DNA of 59,278 nt from contig CAJFKR010000013.1 in the NCBI GenBank assembly GCA_904386005.1, positions 1-59,278 of the forward strand, given 5' to 3'. This DNA comes from Candidatus Flemingiibacterium merdigallinarum (GTDB taxonomy: Bacteria > Bacillota > Clostridia > Oscillospirales > CAG-272). Position numbers and translations under genes: made by a program. Positions 24,459-34,136 of this stretch are shown here, piece by piece. Each line of letters opens with the position of its first letter. The first letter of the stretch is position 1. The notes under the pieces were generated by a model that saw nothing but the letters and a program-made list of their open reading frames with translations, made no database searches and was not told the DNA's origin.

Positions 24459-25358
24459 ATGTATATTGACAGGATCAATTCGGTCATAGACTACATCGAG
24501 TCGCACCTGACCGACGAAATTTCCTACCGCGAGCTCGCGGCGATGCTCGCGATGTCGGTCTATGAGCTGCGGCGGATATTCGCGTTCATGGTCGGCGCGC
24601 CGCTGTCCGACTACATCAGGCAAAGGAGACTCACATCGGCGGTGTTTGACCTGCAGTCGAGCGACGCGACGATAACCGCGATTGCCGAAAAGTACCGCTA
24701 CGACTCGCCGTCGTCCTTTTCGCGAGCGTTTCGCGAAATGCAGGGGATATCGCCAAGCGAAGCGAGACAGGGCGGCGTGAAGCTCGTGAGCTACCCGCGC
24801 GCGACATTCACGCTGACCTTATCGGGCGCGCAGAACATCGACTTCCGTCTGGTCAGACGCGGAGAAATGCGGCTCTGCGGCTATACCGGAATCTCGTCGA
24901 GCGGCAGCGACACCTGCTGCGAGGAGGTCTGGGAGCACTACTACGACAGCGGCTGCCACGACAAGCTCGACGAGTCGGGCGCGCTCGCCGAATATGACGG
25001 CGACGAGCTCGGCGGCGTCATATCCGAGTTCGCCGCGTATACGAACTACGAGGACAGCAGCGTCAGCTGTACACTCGGCGCGCTCGTCACACCCGACAGG
25101 ATTCCGAACGGCGAATATGACTGTATAGTCATACCGGCGGCGTTATGGGGCGTGTTCGAGATTGTCGGCGCCGAGCCGCGGCAGATAAACGACGCGTATT
25201 TCAAGACGGTAGCCGGCTGGCTCGAAAGCTCGGTATACGAGCGAGATCCGGATATATGCAATCTCGAGGCGTTTCCGGCAGACGCCGGGTGCGACACCGA
25301 CAGTCTGCGCTGGCAGATCTACTATCCTCTGCGCAAAAAGCGGGATAACAAGGCGTAA
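24459..25358 (+). CDS. AraC family regulator with GyrI-like effector domain
   Basis: A 299-residue regulator. The N-terminal double helix-turn-helix (residues about 5-105) includes YRELAAMLAMSVYELRRIF and the second helix pair ITAIAEKYRYDSPSSFSRAFREMQGISPSEARQ. The remaining part looks like the GyrI/SOUL-type effector-binding fold (EMRLCGYTGIS..., VIPAALWGVFEI, WQIYYPLRKK), as in AraC proteins that bind small hydrophobic ligands. The ATG at 24459 has GGAGGAAAG seven bases upstream; the longer frame is not used. It leads a likely cluster with an SDR, a binding lipoprotein and an FAD enzyme. Confidence 0.88.
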   Translation: MYIDRINSVIDYIESHLTDEISYRELAAMLAMSVYELRRIFAFMVGAPLSDYIRQRRLTSAVFDLQSSDATITAIAEKYRYDSPSSFSRAFREMQGISPSEARQGGVKLVSYPRATFTLTLSGAQNIDFRLVRRGEMRLCGYTGISSSGSDTCCEEVWEHYYDSGCHDKLDESGALAEYDGDELGGVISEFAAYTNYEDSSVSCTLGALVTPDRIPNGEYDCIVIPAALWGVFEIVGAEPRQINDAYFKTVAGWLESSVYERDPDICNLEAFPADAGCDTDSLRWQIYYPLRKKRDNKA

Positions 25359-25423
25359 GGCGATACATTAAAGCACATCATAAAAAACAACAGTGAAATA
25401 ACACACAGAAAGCAGGAAACAAA

Positions 25424-26131
25424 ATGAACGACATCATCCTTATAACCGGAGCCTCGAGCGGCTTCGGAAAAGCCACAGCCAAGCGCTTCGCCGCCTCGGG
25501 CGCGACGGTGATAATCACCGGACGCGACGAAATGCGGCTCGAGACAGCCGCCGCACAGACCGGCGCGGTGCCGTTTTGTGCCGACGCTACACAGCCGTCC
25601 GACTGGAAAGCTCTGCGCGAATTTATCGAGCGCGAATACGGCAGACTCGACCTACTCATCAACAACGCGGGCGGCGGCGTGGCGATAAAGGAAGTCGCCG
25701 AGCAGACGCCGGACGAAATCGACCGCTCGATCTCGCTGAATCTGTGCAGTGTCATCTACGGCTGCCGCGAGTTCGCGCCGCTGTTCAAGCGGCAGTCGGG
25801 CGGCACAATCATCAACGTCTCGTCGGTCTGCGCCAAGCAGGCATGGCCCGGCTGGAGCGTATACGCCGCCGCGAAATGGGGCGTGCTCGGCTTCACAAAG
25901 GGGCTCGCGACCGAGCTTATGCCGTCGGGCGTGCGCGTGACCTGTCTTGTCCCCGGCGCGGGCGACACAAACTTCGACGCGGCGGCGAATTTCACCGAAC
26001 GCGGCTCCGTCCCCGGACTCAAAGCCGAGCAGATCGCCGACACGATATACTCGATATACGCGCTGCCAAAGAATGTCTGGTGCGAGGAACTGACTGTCTG
26101 GGGAATCGATCAGATCGTCGTGCCGCTGTGA
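25424..26131 (+). CDS. Short-chain dehydrogenase/reductase
   Basis: A 235-residue classical SDR. TGASSGFGKA is the NAD(P)-binding loop, NNAGG follows at about residue 83, and VSSVCAKQAWPGWSVYAAAKWG supplies the catalytic Ser and YxxxK. The Arg in the early TGRDE motif suggests NADP(H) preference, but this is inference. It lies 65 bases after the AraC gene and 35 bases before the binding lipoprotein, in one direction. The substrate is not determined. Confidence 0.9.
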   Translation: MNDIILITGASSGFGKATAKRFAASGATVIITGRDEMRLETAAAQTGAVPFCADATQPSDWKALREFIEREYGRLDLLINNAGGGVAIKEVAEQTPDEIDRSISLNLCSVIYGCREFAPLFKRQSGGTIINVSSVCAKQAWPGWSVYAAAKWGVLGFTKGLATELMPSGVRVTCLVPGAGDTNFDAAANFTERGSVPGLKAEQIADTIYSIYALPKNVWCEELTVWGIDQIVVPL

Positions 26132-26166
26132 AATAATATCGTGAACAAGGAGGAATTAAGACAATC

Positions 26167-27615
26167 ATGAAAGGGTACAAGCTATTCGTTGTTTTGTTGT
26201 CAGGTTTACTGTTATTCTCTTGTCAGGCGGACACTGTATCTCCCGAAGCGCAGACAAGCCAGCCCGATGCTGTTGATTCGGAAAAAAGCGAAACCACTGA
26301 AATTTTGAGCGACGAACTCGGCGAATATGATTTTGAAGGCAGGAGCTTCAATATCGTCACCTGCGCCGACTACTTTTTCTCTCCGTATGACGTAGAGGAG
26401 GAGACCGGCGAGCTGCTCGACGACGCGGCATATAACCGCAACCGAACAGTCGAGGAACGGTTCAACTCTGACATTGTGTATACAATGCTTGGCGGCTCGG
26501 CAGGAGAAAGCGCGGACGCGATAATGACTTCGGTATTAGCCGGAGACGACGAATATTCGCTCGGTATTGTACATCCGTACATCGGGCTTGCCGGTCTGAT
26601 TTCCAACGCGTATGTCCTTGACTGGAACGATATACCGAATGTTGACCTCGACAAGCCTTGGTGGAACAAATCCTGCAATGACGTTCTGTCGATAGGCGAC
26701 CTGCTTCCCTGCGCGTCAAGCGACTTTGTCTATTTCAATTCCGGCTGTATATATTTCAACAAAGATATGGCGGAACAGTTTCAGATAGAAGACCCGTATG
26801 CTTTGGTATATGATGGAAAATGGACATGGGACAAGCTGTCTGAAATCGCGCTATCGGTATCAAAAGATCTGAACGGCGACGGTAATTATGATGAGAATGA
26901 CCAATACGGCTATTCAATTATAAACCACCACCGTATGATACCGGTGACCTATTCGATGGGGATATCTCCATCGTCAAAAAATGAGGACGGTTATATCGTG
27001 CTCGACAACCTCGGTTCGGAAAAGATGAATTCTATTGTCAACAAATATTATAAGCTGCTATTTGAAAATACCGGAACATATCTGTACGACCCGAGTAAAA
27101 ATCCGGATGAGCTAGAACTTTTCCGTTCCGGACAGGTTCTGTTCCTGCATTACGTGACTCAAAACATAGCCGCGCTGCGCGACCTTGACTGGGATTTCGG
27201 AATACTGCCGCAGCCGAAATACGACGAGTCGCAGGCGGAATATTACTCGCTCGCACAGTCGAATGTCATGGTCGTTCCTATCACTGTGGCAGACGCCGAA
27301 TTTGTTGGCACAATAATCGAAGCATTGTCGGCATATTCGTATCAGTATGTAATGCCCGCGCTGTATGATACTACGTTCAACAACAAGTATCTGCGGGACG
27401 AGGATTCTATAGCGATGTTTGATATAATCAAAAACTCGCTTGTTTACGACCCACTCTGGAACTATAACGCCAGCGGCAACACCGTTTATTTTCTTTCCAC
27501 ATTGATGGGCGCGCAATCAACCGACACAGCATCATATTATGCATCCAACCACGAGGCAGCGGAGGAATCACTGAAAAAATTCTTCGATACCACTCATGAG
27601 GCTTACGGGGAATAA
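26167..27615 (+). CDS. Extracellular solute-binding lipoprotein (sugar ABC type)
   Basis: A 482-residue binding protein with signal sequence and lipobox (LLLFSC, Cys19), followed by a Ser/Thr/Glu-rich linker. The fold resembles family 1 sugar-binding proteins: VEERFNSDIVYTML, SVLAGDDEYSLGIVHPY, WWNKSCNDVLSIGDL, DPYALVYDGKWTWDKL and the late DFGILPQPKYDES. It contains a calcium-loop-like DLNGDGNYDENDQYG. No permease or ATPase is encoded nearby. AAGGAGG is well placed upstream. This gene and the next have lower GC than their neighbours. Confidence 0.88.
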   Translation: MKGYKLFVVLLSGLLLFSCQADTVSPEAQTSQPDAVDSEKSETTEILSDELGEYDFEGRSFNIVTCADYFFSPYDVEEETGELLDDAAYNRNRTVEERFNSDIVYTMLGGSAGESADAIMTSVLAGDDEYSLGIVHPYIGLAGLISNAYVLDWNDIPNVDLDKPWWNKSCNDVLSIGDLLPCASSDFVYFNSGCIYFNKDMAEQFQIEDPYALVYDGKWTWDKLSEIALSVSKDLNGDGNYDENDQYGYSIINHHRMIPVTYSMGISPSSKNEDGYIVLDNLGSEKMNSIVNKYYKLLFENTGTYLYDPSKNPDELELFRSGQVLFLHYVTQNIAALRDLDWDFGILPQPKYDESQAEYYSLAQSNVMVVPITVADAEFVGTIIEALSAYSYQYVMPALYDTTFNNKYLRDEDSIAMFDIIKNSLVYDPLWNYNASGNTVYFLSTLMGAQSTDTASYYASNHEAAEESLKKFFDTTHEAYGE

Positions 27616-27673
27616 AGTAAGGGATAGACAATTTCAGTACGACATAATAAATTAATATAGCAGGTAAATCACA

Positions 27674-29041
27674 ATGATTATAAAAACTGACATATTAATA
27701 ATCGGAGCCGGTTCTGCTGGCTTCGGTGCAGCTTACAGCGCACTCTCTGAGGGTAAAAAATCAGTGGTTTTAGCCGATAAAAATAATCAGCTCGGTGAAA
27801 CGTCCACAGTCGGTGGCGTCAATACCTGGGAACCGGGGATCGGCGGTGACGGTGTACACTATCGGCTTGCCGAAAGACTGATGAGATCGGGAGACGCGTT
27901 TGTCGGTCGTACAGTGTCATATGCATGGGCAAAACAGCCGTATGCTGTCTCCGACCGCTGCGATGACAGCTATGAAACTACGCTGCACCGATATAATGTC
28001 TCACCGGACGACCAGCGCAGATTCCACTTTGAGCCGGACGCGATGAGCCGTGAGATGCTCGCTCTGCTGCGCGAAGCCGATAATGACGGTCCAACCATAA
28101 TTAGACATACAATCAATGAGCTTATCGGAAACAACGCGGCTTATAACGGCAAAAGGCTGACACTTTTGTTTGGCTGTAATTTCAAATCAGTCGAAACACG
28201 CGTCGACCGGATCATCGCAGTGAGCTTTGATTCGGCAGACGGTGAGATCACCGTATTCCCGAAAACCATAATCGACAGCTCTGCTGATATTGTCTGTGCG
28301 CGCGCCGCCGGATGCGCGTATATGACCGGCGAGGATTCGTGCGACGATTTCGGTGAGGAATCCGCGCCGATAAATCCGGTAAAAAGGCTGAACGGAATCA
28401 CACAGTGCTTCCGCATAGCCGAGGGAAAAACCGATACAACAATACCGGCAGAATATTCGGATGTAGACCTGTCCAGCTGGAAACAGCAGCTCGAAACGCG
28501 CGGAGTAGTCAGCTGTTTTAATGTATATCCACGCGGCGGTATCAGTGTGAATATGCTCCCTACGATTGACGGCATCGAACTTCTGAACCATCCTATTGAC
28601 GAGTTAAAACACATTTGCGAGGCGCGGGTTTATATATATTGGCAGTGGCTGACCTCGCGGTACGGGTATAACGACTGGCATATCGAAAAAATCTTCCCGA
28701 TGCTTGGTATACGCGAGAGTTATCGTCTGCACGGACGTTATGTCCTGACACACAACGATTTGATTCGCGGATACGCCGAATCACTCGGTCACAGTCACAC
28801 GATAGCACGCGCCGATCACCCGACCGATATCCACGGCGACGCGGGCGGACTGCGGCAAACCGGGGTATATGAGATACCGTACGACTGTATGCTCCCAAAG
28901 GAATTTTCAAACCTATTAGTAGCCTGCCGTGGCGCGTCATTTTCACACCTCGCGGCGTCAAGCGCACGTCTGTCGCGAACAATGCTCGCCATAGGTGAAG
29001 CTGCCGGTCGCATGTCCACGGAAATTTGCCAAAATTTATAG
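27674..29041 (+). CDS. FAD-dependent oxidoreductase
   Basis: A 455-residue flavoprotein. The N-terminal dinucleotide loop is ILIIGAGSAGFGAAYSALSEGK (GxGxxG), followed by LADKNNQLGETSTVGGVNTW, typical of the FAD_oxidored (PF12831-like) group. Later motifs are TIIDSSADIVCARAAGC and the C-terminal FAD contact NLLVACRGASFSHLAASSARLSRTMLAIGEAAG. Members occur with carbohydrate genes and probably oxidise sugars or related acids; the substrate is not known. It ends the plus-strand cluster. Codon use looks less GC-biased than the flanks, consistent with later arrival. Confidence 0.85.
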   Translation: MIIKTDILIIGAGSAGFGAAYSALSEGKKSVVLADKNNQLGETSTVGGVNTWEPGIGGDGVHYRLAERLMRSGDAFVGRTVSYAWAKQPYAVSDRCDDSYETTLHRYNVSPDDQRRFHFEPDAMSREMLALLREADNDGPTIIRHTINELIGNNAAYNGKRLTLLFGCNFKSVETRVDRIIAVSFDSADGEITVFPKTIIDSSADIVCARAAGCAYMTGEDSCDDFGEESAPINPVKRLNGITQCFRIAEGKTDTTIPAEYSDVDLSSWKQQLETRGVVSCFNVYPRGGISVNMLPTIDGIELLNHPIDELKHICEARVYIYWQWLTSRYGYNDWHIEKIFPMLGIRESYRLHGRYVLTHNDLIRGYAESLGHSHTIARADHPTDIHGDAGGLRQTGVYEIPYDCMLPKEFSNLLVACRGASFSHLAASSARLSRTMLAIGEAAGRMSTEICQNL

Positions 29042-29163
29042 GAGCGCAGATGTCAGCTGCTGCCAAATCATTTTTAAAAAGCCGCCTTACGAAGGATTTT
29101 TTGAAAGTAGTTCAGAGAATAATTCTATTTATTTGAACGGTCGGTAAATAACAGCAAAAAATG

Positions 29164-29191
29164 GCGGATTCGTACAATCATGCGAATCCGC
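29164..29191 (+). terminator. Hairpin after FAD oxidoreductase
   Basis: GCGGATTCG...CGAATCCGC with a preceding A-run and TTTC after it; a moderate terminator for the plus-strand cluster. Confidence 0.5.
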
Positions 29192-29228
29192 TTTCTATAT
29201 ACTAAATTATCCACACCGACGTAGTCTC

Positions 29229-29253
29229 AAAAAAACCGCTGCGCGGATTTTTT
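29229..29253 (-). terminator. Rho-independent terminator of typA
   Basis: On the minus strand ATCCGC-GCA-GCGGT is followed by seven T residues, about 80 bases after the typA stop. A-rich and T-rich sides allow action in both directions. Confidence 0.75.
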
Positions 29254-29331
29254 CGACCACTGATGTGGCAGAGCCTGACAGCGCCGCTCATACAAACCCT
29301 GACTCTGCCCGCGGACTGCCCGCTGTGCCCG

Positions 29332-31155
29332 CTATTTCTTCAGCTTTGCCTGTGCCTTCAGTCTTGTCGCCGTGTCGAGAATACGCTTGCGCAGACGAAT
29401 CGACTTCGGCGTTACCTCCATAAGCTCGTCGTCCGCGATGAACTCGATCGCTTCCTCCAGACTCAGGATCTTCGGAGGAGTCAGAATCAGCGCCTCGTCC
29501 GCGCCCGACGAGCGGATCGACGTCAGATGCTTCTTCTTGCAGGGATTCACCGCGATGTCGCCGATCTTCGGAGACTCGCCTATGATCATGCCCTCGTAGA
29601 CCGGCGTCTGTACGCCTACGAACATCTGACCTCTGTCCTGAGTCTGATAGAGTCCGTATGACGTCGTCTCGCCGTCCTCGCTCGCGACGAGCGAACCGGT
29701 GTATCTGAGCGTGATGTCGCCGCGGTAGGGCTGGTAGCTGTCAAATACCGAGCTGATTATGCCCTCTCCGCGCGTGTCGGTCAGAAATTCGCTCCGGTAG
29801 CCGAACAGACAGCGCGCCGGTATCAGATACTCAATGCGCATACGGCTGCCGTGCAGATTCATCTCGAGCAGGTCGCCCTTGCGCGCGCCCAGCTTCTGTA
29901 TAACCGTGCCGTCGTATTCCTCGGGCACGTCTATAGTCACGCGCTCCATCGGCTCGCACTTCACGCCGTCGATCTCCTTGAACAGTACGTGCGGCATCGA
30001 GCAGGTCAGCTCGTAGCCCTCGCGGCGCATATTCTCGATAAGTATCGACAGGTGCATCTCACCACGTCCCGATACCTTGAAGCAGTCGGTCGTCTCTCCG
30101 TCCTCGACACGCAGCGATACATCGCGCAGCAGCTCCTTGTACAGCCGCTCGCGCAGCTGGCGCGACGTCACGAACTTGCCCTCGCGTCCGGCGAAGGGAC
30201 TGTCGTTGACCGAGAAGGTCATCTCGAGCGTCGGCTCGCTCACCTTTACAAATTCAAGCGGCTCAATACAGTCGACCGCGGTGATAGTGTCGCCGATAGT
30301 CACGTCCGACGCGCCCGAGAAGCAGACGATATCGCCCATCTTCGCCGACTCGACCGGTATTCTCTGTAGCCCGTCGATTTGATACAGCGAGACTATCTTT
30401 GTGCGCACCGGCTCCTCGGTCGAATGGAAATTCGTGACCATGACCTCCTGTCCGGTGCGGATAACTCCCCGCTCGATTCTGCCGATACCGATACGTCCGA
30501 CATAGTCGTTGTAGTCGATAGACGAAACCAGCATCTGAAGCGGTCCCGCCTCGTCGCCCTCCGGAGCGGGTATATACTCGAGTATCGTGTCGAACAAGCA
30601 CTTTAAGTCGGTGCCGCGCTCCTCGGGCGACAGCGACGCCGTTCCGTCGCGTCCGCAGCAGAATATCATCGGGCTGTCGAGCTGTTCGTCAGTGGCGTTC
30701 AGGTCGATAAGCAGCTCGAGCACCTCGTTTATCACCTCGTCGATACGCGCGTCCGGACGGTCGACCTTGTTGATTACGACAATGACCTTGTGATTCAGCT
30801 CAAGCGCCTTCTGCAATACGAACCGAGTCTGCGGCATAGGTCCCTCTGCCGCGTCCACGAGCAGCAGCACGCCGTTCACCATCTTCAGTATGCGCTCTAC
30901 CTCGCCGCCGAAGTCGGCGTGACCGGGAGTGTCGATTATGTTTATTTTTACGCCCTTGTAGTGCGCGGCGGTATTCTTCGCCAAAATCGTGATTCCGCGC
31001 TCGCGCTCGATGGCGTTTGAGTCCATTACGCGCTCCTCGGTCGCCTGATTCTCGCGGAAAATGCCGCCCTGCTTCAGCATCTCGTCGACGAGCGTCGTCT
31101 TGCCATGGTCGACGTGGGCGATTATCGCGATGTTTCTAAGATCTTCTCGAATCAA
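29332..31155 (-). CDS. typA: Translational GTPase TypA/BipA
   Basis: A 607-residue ribosome-associated GTPase of the EF-G family, needed for 50S assembly and growth in stress or cold. G1 AHVDHGKTT (13-21), G2 ERGITI, G3 [15 protein letters not shown]4 NKVDRPDAR, then family-specific [20 protein letters not shown] and the closing [20 protein letters not shown]. Length is standard. The start is TTG (31155) with AAGGGG eight bases upstream; no closer ATG exists before [17 protein letters not shown]. Confidence 0.96.
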   Translation of the reverse strand: MIREDLRNIAIIAHVDHGKTTLVDEMLKQGGIFRENQATEERVMDSNAIERERGITILAKNTAAHYKGVKINIIDTPGHADFGGEVERILKMVNGVLLLVDAAEGPMPQTRFVLQKALELNHKVIVVINKVDRPDARIDEVINEVLELLIDLNATDEQLDSPMIFCCGRDGTASLSPEERGTDLKCLFDTILEYIPAPEGDEAGPLQMLVSSIDYNDYVGRIGIGRIERGVIRTGQEVMVTNFHSTEEPVRTKIVSLYQIDGLQRIPVESAKMGDIVCFSGASDVTIGDTITAVDCIEPLEFVKVSEPTLEMTFSVNDSPFAGREGKFVTSRQLRERLYKELLRDVSLRVEDGETTDCFKVSGRGEMHLSILIENMRREGYELTCSMPHVLFKEIDGVKCEPMERVTIDVPEEYDGTVIQKLGARKGDLLEMNLHGSRMRIEYLIPARCLFGYRSEFLTDTRGEGIISSVFDSYQPYRGDITLRYTGSLVASEDGETTSYGLYQTQDRGQMFVGVQTPVYEGMIIGESPKIGDIAVNPCKKKHLTSIRSSGADEALILTPPKILSLEEAIEFIADDELMEVTPKSIRLRKRILDTATRLKAQAKLKK

Positions 31156-31324
31156 ATTTTATATCCCCTTGATTTCAATTTTCTCATTGATTTTGAGCTT
31201 ATACGCTATTATACAACATTATATTATATCACATTTTTCATCTCATTAAAATAGCCGTAATGCCGAAATTATTGCGGCATTGACTATTATTTTTTGTCAG
31301 CGCCCGCCGGGTGTATGCGTAAGA

Positions 31325-32167
31325 TCAAATATGACCGTTCAGATATTCGCTCGGGCTTTTTCCGGTGACGCGGCGAAACGTCCGGTGAAAGCTCCGTTCG
31401 TTTTGGAAACCGCAGTCGAGCGCTAAGTCGATTATCCGACCGTGCGGCTTTGCGAGCAGCTTCAGCGCGCAGTCTATGCGCAGGCAGCCGAGGATTTCGC
31501 AAAAGCTCATCCCCGACGTCCGCTTGATTATGTGGGATAAATAGTTAGAGCTGTATCCAAGATAAGCGGCGGCGTCGGCGAGCTTCAGCGGCTCGGTGTA
31601 ATGCTCGGAGAGCCATATAAGCAAATCCGGCATAGGGTCGCCGCGTTTTTTATCGTCTGAACTGGCATTTTGCAGCTCATATTCGCTGAATACCGCATAA
31701 AAGCAAGACTTAATCCGCATGAGCATCTGCGGCGAGGACAGGTCGATATAACAAGAATCCGTGTGTGTATTATCGGATTCAACTAAATTCCGCGGCAGGG
31801 GATGTCCGTTAAGCTCTCCGTTTACAATTGTAGCAATAAAATAATCCTCCACAACGCGGCTGCACCTGAATATGCTTTTGCCATCGCCCGATGAAAGCTC
31901 TGGAAAAAGCGAATTGGCAAACGCGCATATGAATGCGCAGCAGCCGCTCGGCGAGTTGTATTCATGTATATGAAGCGGCTGTATCAATATGAATTCCCCT
32001 TCGTGAGCCGTCATAGCTCTGCCGTTGATTTTAACCTCCAGCTCTCCGGAAATCACATATCCGAGCTCGAAGAACTGATGTATATGCGGCGGATATACGT
32101 AGCCGTTTATCTGAAAATTGTATTGCAGCTGTTCAGGGCTTCCGAAATTCTGGTTTTGTATGAACAT
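31325..32167 (-). CDS. AraC family regulator with cupin N-terminal domain
   Basis: A 280-residue regulator at the left edge of the polysaccharide island. The N-terminal AraC-type cupin has YPPHIHQFFELGYVISGELE (metal/sugar His residues), HEGEFILIQPLHIHEY. The C-terminal double HTH has LKLADAAAYLGYSSNYLSHII and IIDLALDCGFQNERSFHRTFRRVTGKSPSEYL. GAGGAG lies about nine bases upstream. A strong promoter precedes it. It probably senses an oligosaccharide and controls some of the glycosidases to its right. Confidence 0.92.
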   Translation of the reverse strand: MFIQNQNFGSPEQLQYNFQINGYVYPPHIHQFFELGYVISGELEVKINGRAMTAHEGEFILIQPLHIHEYNSPSGCCAFICAFANSLFPELSSGDGKSIFRCSRVVEDYFIATIVNGELNGHPLPRNLVESDNTHTDSCYIDLSSPQMLMRIKSCFYAVFSEYELQNASSDDKKRGDPMPDLLIWLSEHYTEPLKLADAAAYLGYSSNYLSHIIKRTSGMSFCEILGCLRIDCALKLLAKPHGRIIDLALDCGFQNERSFHRTFRRVTGKSPSEYLNGHI

Positions 32168-32204
32168 TGCGTCGCGCTCCTCGAAATATCACATTCTGTC
32201 TGTT

Positions 32205-32233
32205 ATTATACAGAAATTGACCCAATCTGTCAA
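32205..32233 (-). promoter_or_regulatory. Promoter of the AraC/cupin regulator
   Basis: On the minus strand TTGACA (32233-32228), 17-base spacer and TATAAT (32210-32205), a near-perfect vegetative promoter about 38 bases before the ATG. Confidence 0.8.
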
Positions 32234-32299
32234 GCTGTGTGTGATATAATTAACGTGAGTTAATGGAGTTCTTTAGTTTGGTACCGCTATACTGTTTGT

Positions 32300-32612
32300 T
32301 TTCACTGGGGGATGACCCTACGAGTTGCTGACGCAACAACGAGTTGCTGACGCAGCTCGGAAAAAGGGGCTCCCCATCATTTCGACAAGCTGTGCTTGTC
32401 GAAATGTGACCCCCACCCGAAAACTTTTGACAATTTGGGGCGTGGTGTAATTGTTTATTATTTCGCAGAGATTTTATTTCTGCTTATTGTTTGCAACCAC
32501 AGTGATGCGCCGCTTATCGCCCCGCTCCCCATACGGCGGCTCGGTTTGTACGCGGCTGTTTGAATTTTATATTGTTTGTTCAGTTAATTGCGTATTTACA
32601 TTGTTATAATTT
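32300..32612 (+). repeat. Composite repeat copy R3
   Basis: About 310 bases without a gene. Left to right: CTGGGGGATGACCCTACGAG, a 19-bp internal duplication of CGAGTTGCTGACGCAACAA, GCTCGGAAAAAGGGGCTCCCC, a hairpin ATTTCGACAAGC/GCTTGTCGAAAT (32379-32405), TGACCCCCACCCGAAAACTT, a conserved AT-rich stretch, ATGCGCCGC...GGCGGCTCGG and a closing TTTACATTGTTATAAT. R6 (58961-59278) is an inverted copy with different hairpins. The end carries an extended -10-like TGTTATAAT (32602-32610). Confidence 0.9.
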
Positions 32613-32773
32613 CCAGCTAACTTGCGCAAATTATGACCATGACTTAGAAGTCAGAGACGTCGAATAGATTTAAACGACTTCGCCCTCGCCAATAAAACCG
32701 CAGCAAAACATCAAAGTCTCGAAATAAATATTAGAAACGTGCTTTATGACTTCGATCCTGCTTCGCTTACCCT

Positions 32774-32834
32774 CACAAAACATCGACATATGAAAGGAAG
32801 GCTTCGCTTTCGTGAAGCCGCGGTTATGAATATG
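32774..32834 (+). promoter_or_regulatory. Shine-Dalgarno/hairpin/start module before GH43-like gene
   Basis: ACATCGACATATG box, AAAGGAAG (32793-32800), hairpin GGCTTCGC-TTTC-GTGAAGCC (32800-32819, one G-U pair), CGGTTATGA then ATG at 32826 (a second ATG at 32832). In frame it would also encode MKGRLRFRE, almost the same string as in the recG copy, so automatic starts may lie upstream in error. Confidence 0.75.
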
Positions 32835-33728
32835 CTTTACACCAACACCGACCTCGGGCACTTTGCAAAGGATCCTGCGGTCATCGAGCTTGACGGATAC
32901 TACTATATGTATCATTCGACCATGAAAGACAAGATGCTCGGCATCGGCGTCGCGCGCTCTGTCGACGGCGACAGCTTCGAGCTGATTGCCAGGTTCCCAT
33001 TGACGCAGGAATGCGAAAAAAACGGCGTCGGCGCGCCGGGCGCGATAGTCATCGACGGGACTATTCACCTGTTCTATCAGACCTACGGCAACGGCAAGCT
33101 CGACGCTATCTGCCACGCGTCGTCAAAGGACGGCGTAAACTTCGATAAGGACGAAACCAATCCGATATTCGCGCCGCGCGAGCCATACATGTCTATGCCC
33201 GAGTGGGCGTGCGGACGCGCGATCGACGCCGACGTCTGCATATTCGGCACAAAGCTGCTTCTATACTGGGCGACGCGCGACCGCGAATTCAAGCGGCAGA
33301 TCGTCGGAGTCGCGGCGGCACGACTTGATTCGGGCTTTGGGCGCGGCAGCTTCGAGGGGTACCCTGACATCGTGCTCGAGCCAACCCTGCCGTGGGAGAA
33401 GGACTGCATAGAAGCTCCGGCGGCGATGGTGCGGGACGGCAAGGTCTATCTGTTCTACGCCGGCGCGTACAACTGCGCGCCGCAGCGTGTCGGCTGCGCG
33501 GTATCGTCCGACGGCTACCACTTCGAGCGGCTGTTCGTCGAGGACGCGCTATTAAAGGAGGGCGCACCGGGCGAGTGGAACTCATGCGAGTCGGGACACC
33601 CATACATCTATCCGGCAAACGACGGTCGGATTTGGCTATACTATCAGGGTTCGTCCGACATGGGCAAGACGTGGTACCTGTCGCGGCGCGAGATACGCTT
33701 TGTTGGCGATATGCCGACGGTGGTGTGA
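32826..33728 (+). CDS. GH43-like five-bladed beta-propeller glycosidase
   Basis: A 300-residue predicted glycosidase. The three acids expected for GH43 are visible: AKDPAVIELDGYYYMY (Asp16), GRAIDADVCI (Asp134 or Asp136) and CIEAPAAMVRDGKVYLFYAG (Glu196). Repeated blade motifs (DGTIHLFYQT, KLLLYWATRD, KVYLFYAGAYN, GRIWLYYQGSSD) support a beta-propeller. No signal peptide, so it is probably cytoplasmic, cutting short arabino- or xylo-oligosaccharides. GH32/GH117/GH130-like relatives share this fold, so the exact family is uncertain. Confidence 0.78.
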   Translation: MNMLYTNTDLGHFAKDPAVIELDGYYYMYHSTMKDKMLGIGVARSVDGDSFELIARFPLTQECEKNGVGAPGAIVIDGTIHLFYQTYGNGKLDAICHASSKDGVNFDKDETNPIFAPREPYMSMPEWACGRAIDADVCIFGTKLLLYWATRDREFKRQIVGVAAARLDSGFGRGSFEGYPDIVLEPTLPWEKDCIEAPAAMVRDGKVYLFYAGAYNCAPQRVGCAVSSDGYHFERLFVEDALLKEGAPGEWNSCESGHPYIYPANDGRIWLYYQGSSDMGKTWYLSRREIRFVGDMPTVV

Positions 33729-33734
33729 AAATAT

Positions 33735-33758
33735 GGGGAGAAGCAAAAGCTTCTCCCC
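33735..33758. repeat. GGGGAGAAGC palindrome (copy 1)
   Basis: GGGGAGAAGC-AAAA-GCTTCTCCCC, six bases after the GH43-like stop. An identical 24-bp sequence lies at 34078-34101, and a variant at 37907-37927. No T-tract follows, so simple termination is not convincing. Confidence 0.8.
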
Positions 33759-33762
33759 ACAG

Positions 33763-34075
33763 TCTGTTGCAAAAGTGCATACCTGTTAGCTTTCTCTGGG
33801 GGAGTGAGCCTACGAGTTACTGACGCAACTCGGAAAAAGGCATCTCCCCGGCACTTAGGCGAGCTTGCTTGCCTAAGTGCTGACCCCACACCGCGAAAAC
33901 TTTAATAATTGGCACATTATTTGTTTTACATCTGCGCGCCAAGGTGAAATATGTACAATATCGTTAGAGCAACAGAGGTGCGCCGCTTTGGCAGGTTCGT
34001 CCTTCGGACGAACCTGCTGGGGTCACCCTTTCCCGAGCAGCGGCTTTGCTTTTATCCGACTTTTTCGACACGCCG
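33763..34075 (+). repeat. Composite repeat copy R4
   Basis: Contains CTCTGGGGGAGTGAGCCTAC, GAGTTACTGACGCAACTCGG, GGCATCTCCCC, hairpin GCACTTAGGC/GCCTAAGTGC (33851-33880), TGACCCCACACC, then GTGCGCCGCTTTG, hairpin GCAGGTTCGTCC-TTC-GGACGAACCTGC (33991-34017), and CCCGAGCAGCGGCTT. The first hairpin is the same as in R6 and differs from R3, although the flanks agree. No gene is seen in 33729-34136. Confidence 0.88.
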
Positions 34076-34077
34076 AT

Positions 34078-34101
34078 GGGGAGAAGCAAAAGCTTCTCCC
34101 C
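34078..34101. repeat. GGGGAGAAGC palindrome (copy 2)
   Basis: Identical to 33735-33758; the two copies bracket the composite repeat R4. Position is 36 bases after the GH5 stop region as read on the minus strand. Confidence 0.8.
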
Positions 34102-34136
34102 ATGTCATTTTATTCGCAATTTACGTACGCAGCGCG

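Noticed and set aside
32300-32612. Insertion sequence or MITE with a transposase
   Set aside because: No transposase ORF, no clear terminal inverted repeats or target duplications; kept as a composite repeat.
34077-34101. Simple rho-independent terminator for GH5 or GH43-like genes
   Set aside because: Good stem but no T-tract in either direction, and an identical copy brackets a repeat, so it is listed as a repeat.
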